This document shows, one piece after another, positions 1 to 11,711 of a DNA stretch of 64,000 nt. Both the position numbers and the translations under genes were made by a program. The stretch spans positions 1,472,001 through 1,536,000 of the forward strand of contig NC_089451.1 in the NCBI RefSeq assembly GCF_026210795.1. The letters are read 5' to 3'. The notes under the pieces are model-generated. The model was not told the DNA's origin and did no database searches. It worked only from the letters and a program-made list of their open reading frames with translations. How positions within the stretch are numbered: position 1 is the first letter of the stretch; every line of letters starts with the position of its first letter. Origin of the DNA: Rhizophagus irregularis (taxonomy: Eukaryota; Glomeromycota; Glomeromycetes; Glomerales; Glomeraceae).

Positions 1-206
1 ATATTTGAAATTGAGACTTAAAATATTCCTGAGTTGTTTTTTTTCTTGTATTTTTTTCTTATTTATTTTTACAAGAGCATAGAATCAGTAGATGGGCATT
101 GGAAGTACACTTACCGCGATAATAAACTTAGGATAGAAATCCATGTGATAATTCTCCTTTCGACATAGAGAAAAAAAAACTTGGATGAAACAGAACAAGA
201 TAAGTA

Positions 207-400
207 CACAGTGAAATTCGATATACCGGAACCTTGATATAACGGAACATAAGTAAAGTCTTGATATATCGGAATTGGGGTCTGGAACGGATTATCATAA
301 TCTATAATTAATATAATTTACCCTCGATATAACGATATAACGGATTTTGACAAATTTTACTAATGGAACGGATGGTTCCATTATATCGAATTTCACTGTG
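207..400. mobile_element. Tc1/mariner-type MITE, 194 bp
   Basis: Non-coding element with perfect 19-bp terminal inverted repeats (CACAGTGAAATTCGATATA at 207-225 and its reverse complement at 382-400). It is flanked on both sides by TA (205-206 and 401-402), the target duplication of Tc1/mariner elements. The arms stay similar a few bases further in (GGAACC). The interior is full of short CGATATAACGGA-like motifs and has no reading frame. A related, older copy lies at 56139-56306. Confidence 0.85.
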
Positions 401-1672
401 TATTAAAGGATGAAAGAGAGAGATATACAGTATATACGAAAAAGTAAGTAATACGAACCCATTATTGACGAAAAATAATAAGCTATTTTATACTCGTCCA
501 TTTTAAAAATTTTGTATTCCATGAATTGAGTTCACTTTATCTATATCTACAGTACATAATGTCCTACCATCTATTTAAGCTGATAATTTAAATGTTGTAC
601 CAATTTTCTTTTTTTTTTCAATAAAAGTCGAACAATCGTGAAAAGAATACGATTTAATGACTGATATATTCTAATAGCTTGTTTTACTTGTCTTACTTAA
701 ACGTTCCGACTTTCACAGATCACAGTGAAAAAAAAAAATAATAGTAAAAATTAATGTGATCACAATCGCGAGATCTATAAATAGTAAAAAAAAAATTGAT
801 AAAATCATGGCGAAAAAAAAATGATACAGTAGTAAAGGAAAATTGATTTATAATCGCGAAAAAAAAAATAGTAAAAAAAAATTGATTTATCAGTAAAAAA
901 ATCATGTAATATAGTAGTAAAAAAAAATAATAGAAGAAAAATATGTTTACTGCAATCGCGTAAAAAATTAACTGCAATTTAAGAAAAATTATTCATCAGT
1001 AAAAAAAATACATTTTGGTCAAAGAATCTCGATCATATAACAAAAAATTCAATTTAACAGGTACTACACACATTGCTGCCGTCACATGACTTTTCGACGG
1101 ATTGCTGCGAAACAGCGAAAGAAGTAATCAATATTTCCTATTTATAGTTAACAAAAAAGAAACAATCAAAATTATAACGCAGAGCATTTATCACATTAAG
1201 TTGGTAGTACAATACTCAATTTATATTGTACAACTGAAAGATTGCGTAACAGTAATTCACTTTTTTTAAATAAATACTCATGATAACTCAAGTTTAACAT
1301 CCTGGAGCTTATAAGAGTTACGATAACGGGATGGCTAAAAATTATGAAAATCTTTCTCGAGCAGTATAAATTTTGATCGCGGGAAACTGGTAACGAAAAT
1401 TGAAAAATATGAAGAAATTCAATTTTGTCCTACTGTAATTATAATCACTTAATTCACGGAGTTTAAATAGTAGTCTTAAAATGAAAGTTACATAAATACA
1501 AAATTCTTTATTATTTTTTTTTTTTTACAAGTACAACGCGCCCGCGCGTAATTTTTTTTTTTACAATAAATTCCTAATCCTAAAATAATAAATAAATAAA
1601 TAAATATATTTTTAAACCTAAAATAAAATAATTAGATAATTTTTTCAAATTTTAACATTTTTAATTAGTAAT
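401..1672. other. Intergenic, A-rich degenerate repeats at 720-1010
   Basis: No gene is visible. At about 720-1010 there is a low-complexity stretch in which A8-A10 runs alternate with ATCGCG, TAGTA and TTGATTTAT, a degenerate short repeat. The rest is AT-rich sequence without recognisable features. Confidence 0.5.
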
Positions 1673-3509
1673 TTACAAATCAACAGAATTTACTTCTACA
1701 AAAAAAAAGATATATGTATGTATGTACAGTAGGTAAGTTATCGGTAAAGTTAGGAATTACAGATAAAATAGCAAATCATATATTTACCATCAGAGATAAT
1801 TTTACAATCAAGTGCTTCGGATTTCACTAAATTTGTATTATATTTATCATATTAATTTTAAAATTATAATATTAATATAAAAGCAAAAATTAATCATGTC
1901 TTACCGCTACTTATTGTAGAAGATTCGTAAAAAAAATCATCATCGTCAAAATTATCGGCATTCCTTGGTTGAAAATCTATATAGCCAGTTGAATAAAACG
2001 CTCGTGAATTAGAATTAATATAAATTTTTACAGTTGATGTAAGAGATAAATTTTTATTATGATCTTCTGCCTCTTTAATTTGTAAATTGATTTCCGTATC
2101 CTCTTTATTTTGAATTTCCGTACACCATTTGCCAAAGGTTTCCTCTAATTCAGTAATTACGGGTCTTTCCAAATAGTTTGCATTTAAACATTGTTTAATC
2201 ATTTTTATAAGTAATTGTGGTACTTTAATATTGAATTTAGGTCTAAGACCTTCACATATTCTTAAAGCAAGTAAAGAATCACATGAGTATGGATCTCGTT
2301 CAGAAATAATTTCAAACATTATTATACCCAATGCGTAGATATCAGACGCAGTAGTATAACGAGGACTACCACGTAAATGTTCTGGTGCCAAATATGGTGT
2401 AACTCCGTATACGCCATCCTTTTTAGGTTTAATGTAAGCGGGTTGACATAATCCGAGGTCAGTTATCATAAATTTATTCGCTTTCTTTAAAATATTTCCT
2501 GGATGTAAATCTTTGTGAATTAATTCTTTTTGATGAATTTCATAAATACCTTTTATAATTTGATAAATTATTTGAAATTTTTTTCTAAAATCTATCGATT
2601 TACAATTTTTTTAAATAATCATGAAGATTTCCACTTTGTGCGTAATCCATAACCAACATATAATTCTTAGTATCAGGATCTTGAGTTATACCGTAACATC
2701 GAATAATAAATGTATCATCAGATAACATAATATGAGCTTTAATTTCATTTAAAAAATCTTTTGTTATATTTTTAGAATTATGTAAACTTTTTAATACTAC
2801 TTGTTTGTTGACACAACTATGGAAAAATGAATCGTCATCATCATCATCATCATCATCACCATCATGACGTTTTTTTGTCTTATCGAAAAATTCGTTGATC
2901 CAAGTCGCACGATAAACCTTAGAAAATCCACCTTCCGCTAAATATTCTATATTCTCAAATTTATCAAAATCGATCCATTCGATCACTCCTGATATTGAGA
3001 TTGCTTTTAATCGAACATCATTAATAAATTTATCAATAATTTCATTTCCACTAGTCCAATTTTTTGAATTTGTCTTTAACCTTCTGACTGAAAATTTACC
3101 AAAATCTAATGTATCTTTAAGTCTTTGAAATTCTTGATCATTTAAAGTCTCATAATACCTTGGTTTTATACGGTTTACATAAAGTTTAATTAATTCCACC
3201 AAACCTTTACGATCATACTTTAGATAATCAAAATTACGATACTTTAAAGTATGAATACCCATTAAATGTAAAACTTTTGATAAAGATTTTAATCTCTTCA
3301 CTAATCTTTCATAAGGTTCCACTCTTAATTTCTGAAATTTTGTTACGCATTCTTCCATTTCCTTCTTATCATATTCCGCTTCTAAAAAAAAAAAGAAGAA
3401 TTCATTTAGATTTTTAATTATTTTTATATTAATTTTATTCACTAACCGATAATATAGATAATTTACCTCTTATAACTTTATTCCAAAGAATTTTTTCAAT
3501 GACTTTCAT
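1673..3509 (-). CDS. Tyrosine-kinase-like protein kinase, one frameshift
   Basis: Member of the Glomeromycotina-expanded kinase family. Exons on the minus strand: 3509-3467, 3381-1905, 1826-1788, 1695-1673. The order is an N-terminal helical region, the NWTSGN family motif, glycine loop (AEGGFSKVY), lysine in VVLKSLH, alpha-C Glu in FLNEIKAH, catalytic loop HKDLHPGN, DLG in place of DFG, and APE. An Asp9 run is encoded by a GAT microsatellite near 2840-2866. The C-terminal tail exons are inferred from splice signals and end in VNSVDL. The frame breaks at an A7 run (plus-strand T7 at about 2606-2612): the residues DYLKKL end in TAA, but removing one A gives DYLKNCKSID and joins the two halves. 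The full model is then 526 aa. It is either a recent pseudogene or a homopolymer sequencing error. Confidence 0.8.
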
Positions 3510-4195
3510 TTTTATTCAGTAGGAAAATCTGTAAAAATCAAATATCTACATAAATATATGTATTGTATTGTCGGAGTAAGAAATCCGCTGCAGGGTCTAA
3601 TTTATTCTCTTGTGCCTGCTGATTAAATACCAATTTTCAAAGGAATTCCGCGGAATTCTGCAGTAAAAGATTAAATAATCATGCAATGGTTGCAAAAGCG
3701 ACATATTTCGTTTCATATTTAAACATATTTAGACAGAACCTTATTGACAATCCTAATGTTGTGATAGCATAATGCATTCAATGATTAAACCTTAGATTAC
3801 AAGATTTCGGCTAAAAAAAAAATGCTATAATTACCAAATTTTTCATTTACTCTAAATTTAACCAAACAATAAAAATCTTAAATGTAACATAAGTGAATAC
3901 TGTATATACAGTATATATAAATTTTATTAATTTTTTCCCATATAAATATTTCAATAATTTTTAAATCCGAATATAATAATTATATTTATCAGATGACTTG
4001 TAAAATGCACAAACATTTGGAAGGAAAAAATAAAAAAATTTTATGATAAGAATTTTATTTAGAAATTCGGAAAATAAAATACATGTAGTCGATATATCGA
4101 AATATATTACAATAAAATTAAAAAAAATAATTACTATATAATATAATACAAATTTTAAATTACATTAAAAATATGATTTTCTTAGTAAAAATTTA
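3510..4195. other. Intergenic, nothing seen
   Basis: Upstream region of the kinase and downstream region of the small secreted-protein gene. It holds a short (TATA)-rich stretch near 3900-3920 and no credible coding sequence. Confidence 0.5.
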
Positions 4196-4639
4196 CTAAT
4201 ATGTTCTAAATACTACATTCATACATATTTTTAAATAACAAATTTCGTACCATTCTTTATTTTTGTACTTTTGATCTATATTTTCTTTGTTTGTATAATA
4301 TAAATGAGGACCGAATTTATTATAAGCTTTATTGAACCATACAGGAGTAAAATAAAGCATGGTTCCAAAATTTTTTTTGTCATTTGAATTATTATCAGAA
4401 TTATCATCAGTATGAATCATTTCCCAAAACTCTCCAGATTGCTGAATAGAATTGAAATCGATTAACTTCAAGGTGGGGAATGAAGGATCAGGATGATCAA
4501 GTGTTGGTGATAAAGAATCAACATCTCTCCTTTCCGGTAACTTATCAATTGGAAATGTTATAACAGAATACGTGGCGTATATAATAATAATTAAGATGGT
4601 GGTAAGAATTGAAGATTTGGTATTATTATGTTTCGTCAT
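4196..4639 (-). CDS. Small secreted-protein candidate, 147 aa
   Basis: Single-exon ORF. The N-terminus is a classic signal peptide: a short polar n-region with Lys, then a hydrophobic core (ILTTILIIIIYATYSVITF). It is followed by DKLPERRD, whose dibasic RR is a possible Kex2-type processing site. The mature part is polar, rich in Asp/Asn (NSDNNSNDKK), has several aromatic residues, and ends with two cysteines (CYLKIC). I recognise no domain. Size, signal peptide and lack of homology fit a secreted effector-like protein, but that role is inference. The start is the only ATG that gives the signal peptide. Confidence 0.6.
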   Translation of the reverse strand: MTKHNNTKSSILTTILIIIIYATYSVITFPIDKLPERRDVDSLSPTLDHPDPSFPTLKLIDFNSIQQSGEFWEMIHTDDNSDNNSNDKKNFGTMLYFTPVWFNKAYNKFGPHLYYTNKENIDQKYKNKEWYEICYLKICMNVVFRTY

Positions 4640-6213
4640 TTTTTCTTTTTTGTTATTTTTTTTCTTTCAAATTTTCAAATTTTCAAATTTTAAATGTTTT
4701 TTGTTTTTTTTTTTTCAAAAGAAATTTTATGGTGTTTAAATATCTTTAGATTCGAAAAATTCCGTTAATCCTAATTTAGATATTTTATGATATTTTCGAC
4801 AATGCTAACCGCTAACTAAGAATGGATCACAAACCGCGGTATTTTAGGTTGCACTATCAATACTAACCGCACGATCAGAAACAAGGAGCTCCATGAATTT
4901 TTTTATAATGAAGAATTTTTTTAATTACAAAAAGAAATTTTCAATGAAATACTACTTTTATTAACAAGAAGCCAAAGGAGCCTTTTTAGGTAATAATTAA
5001 TTATTAAAAAGATATAAAAATAGGTCGTTATACAAACCAAAAACATAAACCAATGATGACCGTGATAACTCGCCAATCAGCGTTTGTTTTAAATTTCACA
5101 AAAATTAAATAATGCTTAGCCTAAACAATTGCTAAAATAATTGTTATCTAGACCATATTTTAAAACTATAAAATCATCCTTAATAGCGTTCTCATTCATG
5201 CTCAAATTGTCATTTTTGTTGTCTATAATTTAAAGATACGTCATTAGTAATTATTTATAGTGACTATATATATTATTATATTATTAGTATATAAAAGGAA
5301 ATTATGATACACGAATATTCAAGCACTAAATGAAATTCGTGTAACGCATCCCTATATTCGGTTTATACCGTTCCATTCTCATACTTTTAAAAAATTTATA
5401 GATATTTGATAACAAATATTATTAAATCCTTCACTCACCTTTTCTAACCAGCTTTGAAGTGTAAAGAATTGCGACAATGCAATAAGACAATTTGTGTAAT
5501 ACATCCATTACTGCAATTTCATGCAATTTTTTTTTTTATTTTTAAACGTCCAATCTTCAAAGTATCTTGTATCAGTTACTAAAATAATTTTTATAAGATT
5601 CACTGGACGACTTTATTATCTGTATCACATTACTTTTTTTAGCTGTTACTTTTTATTTTTATTTTTCTTTTTAATTTTTTTGATTATTTTTTCTTGTTTT
5701 AATTTAATATATAAATATAATAAACTTTCAGTATGTGATCTACTTACTTTTTTTTTATTTTAAAAAAAACGCGTATAGTACGCCATAGAAATTTGCCATA
5801 AATATGCATAGCCCCGCACACATAGCCCACTATCGTACTATCGTCACACCGTTTGAACTTAATCGGAGGTACTTTTTAAAGAACTAAAATTCACAATTCT
5901 TTCAAAGATATGCAAGATAAAAACTGCCAATTTTGGATCATTCGCAAATTCTTTCAAGATGTGCAAGATAAAAATGCCAATTTTGAATCCAATTACAAGT
6001 ACAAATTATTGTATTCTCTGAAGATGAAAAAATTTTGTTTCAAAAAAAAAAAAATATAAATAATAAAAAAAAAGATAAAAATAAAATAAATAAAAAAATT
6101 GATTATCGAATCTAAATATTTGTCATCTCAAAGAACGCCACATCCCTTCTTACTTTCGCTCTTTCAATCTTTGAGATTTTTCTTTTTTGGTATACGCGAT
6201 AGATTTTGCAGAA
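4640..6213. other. Intergenic, nothing convincing
   Basis: AT-rich sequence with poly-T and poly-A runs. The short ORF at 5521-5763 is poly-Phe/Leu from T-runs and is not accepted. There is no RNA gene or transposon signature that I can see. Confidence 0.5.
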
Positions 6214-6417
6214 TTACGCCTTTCCATAAATCTTAATATTAAAAATTGAGGAGATCCTATTATATGTAAGTAAGTAACTCATGCAATGATGAAGATGCCA
6301 TCCTTCGTCCTCATTCTTGCTTGCATAGTCAGGAAGAACTTCACCAGGAAACACTTCTAAAGCGTGATCACCAAAATATTTCTTAAATATTTCTTTAATA
6401 TATACTTTGCTCTTCAT
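6214..6417 (-). CDS. Hypothetical 67-aa ORF or exon
   Basis: Short ORF with balanced composition (VYIKEIFKKYFGDHALEVF, then PDYASKNEDEGWHLHH), unlike the Phe/Asn/Ile-rich shadow ORFs around it. It has no signal peptide or recognised domain. The last part (YNRISSIFNIKIYGKA) looks less constrained, so the true exon may end near the HHCM residues. It may be one exon, or the surviving piece, of a larger gene. Confidence 0.35.
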   Translation of the reverse strand: MKSKVYIKEIFKKYFGDHALEVFPGEVLPDYASKNEDEGWHLHHCMSYLLTYNRISSIFNIKIYGKA

Positions 6418-7140
6418 TTTTTCGAGTTATTATCTCTTAATAATATCATTTATTGTTAAAATCTAGTAATAATGCAACTTTTTGGGAAATATTTATTTAG
6501 TTTGTTTGTGTCTGACATTAGAATTAAGTGTAGTAATAATTTTTAATATTATTTTGTACTAAATTCAGTTTGAACCGGTATAAAAAGTTAGAAATATAAA
6601 TATACTGTACTTCACGATTTTTAATTTTGACAGGCAAAATTAAGAATAATTTTTGTCAATTTTTTTACCTGAAACTCGAATTAAATCACACGTGACATTA
6701 CTCCATGAATAAATATTGAGGAGTTATGACTCGCGACATCCTTTCTTCTATAAATATTAATGTATATAATCTCTAATTATTTTACTCTTTAAGTAAATGC
6801 ATAAAAATACGTTACAGTTTAATTATAAAAAAACCTAGTCCACAGGAATACCTATTGTGGTGAGGACATATAATAAAGATTTTAACGTCCTAGTATATGT
6901 AATACAAATATAGGTTATAGAGATACATATGTCGTAATAGTATCAGTATAATCGAACCATGGTACGATTTTTGCATTTCATGCGAATATACTTATACTCA
7001 CTGATCGATCATGGGATAATTTACTATATCAATCACTATTATCAATCTCATACATTTTGTATATGCCAAATTTGTAATGACTCACGCGTAAATGTGTGAA
7101 AATTTATTAATTCCGTTATTTATTCCGATTAACATTTTAA
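6418..7140. other. Intergenic, nothing seen
   Basis: AT-rich, no coding sequence or repeat that I can support. Confidence 0.4.
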
Positions 7141-7280
7141 GCCTGGCTTACTCTTTCTGTCTACTCTTCCCTCTATTTCCTCTCTTCCTCCCTCTCTTCC
7201 TCTTATTCTTTCCATCTCTCCCTCTTCTCTCTGTTCTTTCTCCTTTTTCACTTCCCTTCTTTTATTTTTGTTCATATTCT
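7141..7280. repeat. Polypyrimidine tract
   Basis: The plus strand is almost entirely C and T between about 7145 and 7260 (CTCTTCCCTCTATTTCCTC and similar), a strong strand asymmetry. The ORF across it is a composition artefact. Confidence 0.7.
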
Positions 7281-7339
7281 CTTACGCTTAACTGTCTAAT
7301 GAAATATGGTGATCACAAATTTTTCTTATTTTTTTGGGT

Positions 7340-7780
7340 ACTTTTTTTGGAGAAGCATGATGCTATGCGTGAGTGGGAGCATAGCATACTCCAGCTTTGC
7401 TGCAGTCTCATAAGGGTTGGAGCATAGGCGCTTATTTTTTTAGTAAGCTCGTGGGTACTAGCTATTGCTGTAGTCCTACGATAGTAAATCCATTGGATAC
7501 TTTTGTTGGAGCAGCATGATGCTATGCGTGGGTGGGAGCATAGCATGCTTACCTTGTAAGCATGTGAATACCAGCTTGCTTTGCTGCAGTCTCACAGTAG
7601 GTAGGGCTGACTGGGAATTTTTTGGTACGGTATAGTACTATGCGAAGTTGGCTTACTTTTAGTAAGTTCGTTCAGCTATTGCTGCAGTCCTGCGATAGGA
7701 TCAGGTTGGTGTGGAACTATGCGTAATAATTTTATAGGGTGGAGCATAGTGCACTTCTTTTCGTGGTAGGGTCGGAGTAC
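7340..7780. repeat. Complex degenerate repeat, GC-richer than surroundings
   Basis: Interleaved imperfect repeats. AGCATGATGCTATGCGTG occurs at 7354 and 7513 (159 bp apart), with shorter CTATGCG copies at 7638 and 7717. GCTGCAGTCTCA occurs near 7399 and 7579. TATTGCTGYAGTCCT with CGATAG occurs near 7463 and 7675. GGAGCATAG recurs at the unit ends. On the minus strand the 159-bp spacing keeps a short repeated reading frame, probably by chance. Confidence 0.65.
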
Positions 7781-7799
7781 TTTTGTCATTAATATAATA

Positions 7800-10663
7800 A
7801 TGAAAATAGCAAAATATTCAAAATGCAATTAAAATCATCAATCCTATTTAAACAAAAAAATTTAAATATAAATTGCAAAAAGATGATTTATGTAAAAGCA
7901 GGAAAAACTTTTATTCTAATGATGAGTATTGGCAAAATTTTAAAAATGAAATGATCAGTTTGGCAGTTTGTAATATGTTCATTATGTCTTAAATACAATT
8001 TTATACTTTCATGTTCCTTAGTTATTATGTGGAGTCATTTTTAAAGAGTGAGACTAATATTAATATATTTATATCGATTAATTTCAATTTAAAGTAATAA
8101 ATAAATTGTATAGTTTTTAATATGAAAATTATTTAACATTAAATTGTGATCGAAACTTTGTGTCCAACCTCGAACTTTTTCGTTCCCGAAAATATTTATT
8201 TATTCATTTAAAAGAACTTTACTGAATTATGTAACTAACCCATATAAAATGTATAATCTAGAAATCTAACTATATGTCTATATTGTCTATATTAGAACCA
8301 TTTGAAACTGTCTTTTTTCTCTGAATTATGATAATATACCTTGATATCGTTCGCGAAGGAAGAACTACGAACTTCCATAAATCACGTGATCAAAACAGCT
8401 CAATTGAAAGTTGATAAGAAACGTTTTTATTATACGAATACTACCAATAGAAAATGAATAGCTAGTATTTACTAGTATTTTTAAGTGATTTAAAAAAATT
8501 TGTTCCAAGATTTTACATTTATAACTATAGTGAATTTCCGTTTCGATTTTTGCATAAAAAATTTATTGCAAAAAAAATAATACACAGTATATTTGTATGT
8601 ATATAGTATATATGTACTAAAAAAAAATTATTGCCGTAAGAAAAAACATATATATATATATATGTACACGTATCTATTAACTATTACTTTTTAAGATCAA
8701 TTCAAAGATGAATCATTTATCGAATAACTAACTTTTCTGTAAAATACTCCTTGGAGTTTAGGCGATATGATATTAGTAATAGAATATGTAGAATATGTTG
8801 GACCAAATTTCAAAATTGACTGACGCGTTTCCAAATTTTTCTCAATATACTCGAATTATTATTATTACATTGATTCCAGCTTTTTCATAGTTTGTTTTAC
8901 AATGTTTGGTATAAATCTTTTAGCCAACATAAAATTATAATGACGTTATGATTTGACATACTTAGGTTTCAAGTAATTGAGAGCATTTCAAATTCCGAAA
9001 ATTCCGAAATTTTTTAGAGGGCATAGGATGTTTAGCTAGTTCTACTAATCATGCTTTCACTTTTTTATTCACATCACGCCCGAATGATTTTCGTTTTATT
9101 ACTAGTAGATTCTTTTTGTTTATTACACAATTCAATTTATAGGGTAATCTAAACGTAAAAGTGACGCAATTTTTTTTTTGTTAATCTCTTTGGTTGAACG
9201 CCTTTTATTATCATCAAATCAAAAAAATAAAGACGGAAAGACCTGGTCGCACTGAATATTCATCCAAGCCCGCATTTTCCAATATAGGTTTTTACAATAC
9301 CATTACCTTTTTTCTTGCCCCCCCTCGCTTACGTAGATTTAATGTCAATGCTATTATACTTAATTACCTTAATTACATATTTCATTCATTAAAAACACTT
9401 TCCGAATCAGAAGAACGTCCTTTTTACCCTTTCAACATACACTAATATGTAAATGTAGATAATACGGGCTGCATATATCGCATCAGACGATTTTTTCAAC
9501 ATCAAATTGTTGAATTTGCTTTTAGTCTGGTTTGAAACTGGTTTTCTTATTTTTGACTACGACGACACGACGATTTCGCAAAAGAAATTAATAATTAATA
9601 TTTGCAATGCAACTAGAGATGTGGCCGCAACTAGACCTTACTAATCGTAACTCGCAACTCGCAACCGCAACTCTTACGTTTTTTATTTAGCCGTAATTTC
9701 GCAACTAGTTAAAAAACAGTTGATGCGCCAACTTTAAATGCAACGCTAGTTAATTAATTCACAAATTAATGTAGCTTAAATGAACTCTTACGTGAAAATG
9801 CTAAAATTACTGATGTATATTTTGAATCTTTCATTAGTGAACGATGTATTATATAAGAATAGAAACACGTAATAAAAGTAACCAAATCATGTTTCATTAA
9901 TCTTGTTGAAATTTGATTAATTGATTATACAAATTAATAAAATTTTAAAAAACAAATGAATTTGTGCGACTTTTAATTAAAGAAATCCTCTCAAAAAGAG
10001 TAAGAATTAAATATAAGCGAAAGAATAACGTATAAGTAAAATCGATTAGCAGTACTTACGCAGTTACGCGTATTAATATTATTATAGTTTGACGGAACAA
10101 AAATTTCGTGATGGGAAAAAATATTTTTTTTACATCATCATCGTGTAAGAATGATTAATTAATGCGATTAACAGTTAATACTCTACAACTTTTACGCCTA
10201 CAACTTATCTCACTTTTCTTATTTTAACTTAAATGTTCGTTAGGAAGTAATTGTTTGGTTAACTTTTATCAATTTTTGCAAAAATAACAAAATGCATCAA
10301 AATTTAATTTATATAAAATATTTTTTTTATATGAACATCACCACGTTGAGATCTTTTTTAAAACATTTTAATGATTTCTTTTTGCATTCATACAATTTAA
10401 CTCTTGTAATCAGGATTTAAATGGAATATAAAAAAAAAACAAAAATTAAATAAAAAAAATAAGATATCCTACAATATTTATGTTAAAAATGTTGGATAGT
10501 TAAAAAAAAAATATATATAAAAATAAAACTATATACATATAATGTATGTCAATGCATGTACATATCTAAAATAGCAACAAATGAGTTAATAATCAATAAA
10601 AATGAGTTAATAACAACAATTTTTTTTTCAATATATAAAACAAATAAATAAAAAAAAATCAGA
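7800..10663. other. Long intergenic region without recognised genes
   Basis: There is a TCACGTGA palindrome at 8382-8389, a (TA)n stretch near 8645-8665, and clustered CGCAACT motifs at about 9620-9705. The ORF at 9194-9445 has no family resemblance and is not called. Confidence 0.45.
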
Positions 10664-11711
10664 TTATAAAAAAAACAAATCTTCTTTTAAATCCAATGGA
10701 ATATCATATCTAACTCTATTCTTATTTCTATTCCTTTGTTTATATTTTGTAAATTTTGGTATATACCCTTTAATAACATGATATTGAAAAATATCATTAT
10801 TAAGTTCTTCAGGTAAGATTTTTTCATAAGGTGATATTTTATCAAAATAATCTTTTGAAAAAATATCATAATAACGAACTAAAGGGATTAATCTTTTCAA
10901 ACTTTTCTGTAAAATGATGAAATCATCCTCCATCCATTTAGCAATTTCTTTCTCAGCAAGTGAAGGATTCCTCGCAATACCCCATTCTATCATTTTATCC
11001 CAAATAAAAATTTCTTCGATATTTAAATTTTCTTGATCGAGGATCGTACAAATCATCTCTTCTTCCAATAATAAAAACTTTTCAGAAGAAAAGATATATT
11101 TAGCCCTATCACAAATATAGTTTAAATAATGATCCTTCAATTTATAAAATAAATGATCATATTTTAAAATAGTGCGTAAAATTTCGAGAGGGTCCGATGA
11201 AAAAAATTCCATTATATGTTTAATCAAAAGTTCTTGAACGTATTCAATAAATGACATATCAAGATTAAGTTCATCTGCTGCAATCAAATAATCCAAAGCT
11301 AATGTTCCATCATTAGGATTTATATCAATTTCTCCACAATATAAATATCTACAAAAAATAAAAAAAAAATGTTAAATTTTTCAGCATATATATATATATA
11401 TATAAAATAATTATATATCTGTCTATAAATTTAATAAATAAAAATACTTGCAATAAAATTTTTTGCAAGACTAATTTAGAAATATTTGGTTTTTTAAATA
11501 TAAACTTTCCGTCTTTCATTTCAGCCCAAGTTGGGGAAAGTGCAGAATCAAAATATGATGATCGCATCCTCAAGATAAAAGAGTGAGCGTAAACAACTTC
11601 AACGTTTGGTTCTTCTCCAACATAAATTATAACATCACAGTTCTTTTTTTGAAGAAAACTTGTTTTCAAATCTTCAAGAACCTGAGGACCAAAAGCAGAC
11701 TTTATTATCAT
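10664..11711 (-). CDS. BTB/POZ-BACK domain protein, frame broken at the splice junction
   Basis: Exon 1 (11711 to about 11448) encodes the BTB domain (CDVIIYVGEEPNVEVVYAHS, SSYFDSALSPTW, FKKPNIS). Exon 2 (11348-10664) gives YLYCGEIDINP, the rest of the BTB fold, and a BACK domain (IEEIFIWDKMIEWGI). BTB-BACK proteins often act as Cullin-3 adaptors; that role is family knowledge. Glomeromycotina relatives usually go on into a TLDc domain, but this one stops soon after BACK, at about 315 aa. With the visible GT (11447) and AG (11349) the two exons sum to 949 nt, one too many, so canonical splicing shifts the frame and hits TGA. One extra A just before the donor would explain it. It is either a young pseudogene or a sequence error. 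Confidence 0.72.

Noticed and set aside
720..977. Minus-strand 85-codon ORF rich in Phe, Ile and Tyr
   Set aside because: It is the translation of A-runs in a degenerate repeat, with no protein-like composition.
9194..9445. 83-codon ORF
   Set aside because: No family resemblance or gene structure, and it lies in a region with other transposon-like traces.
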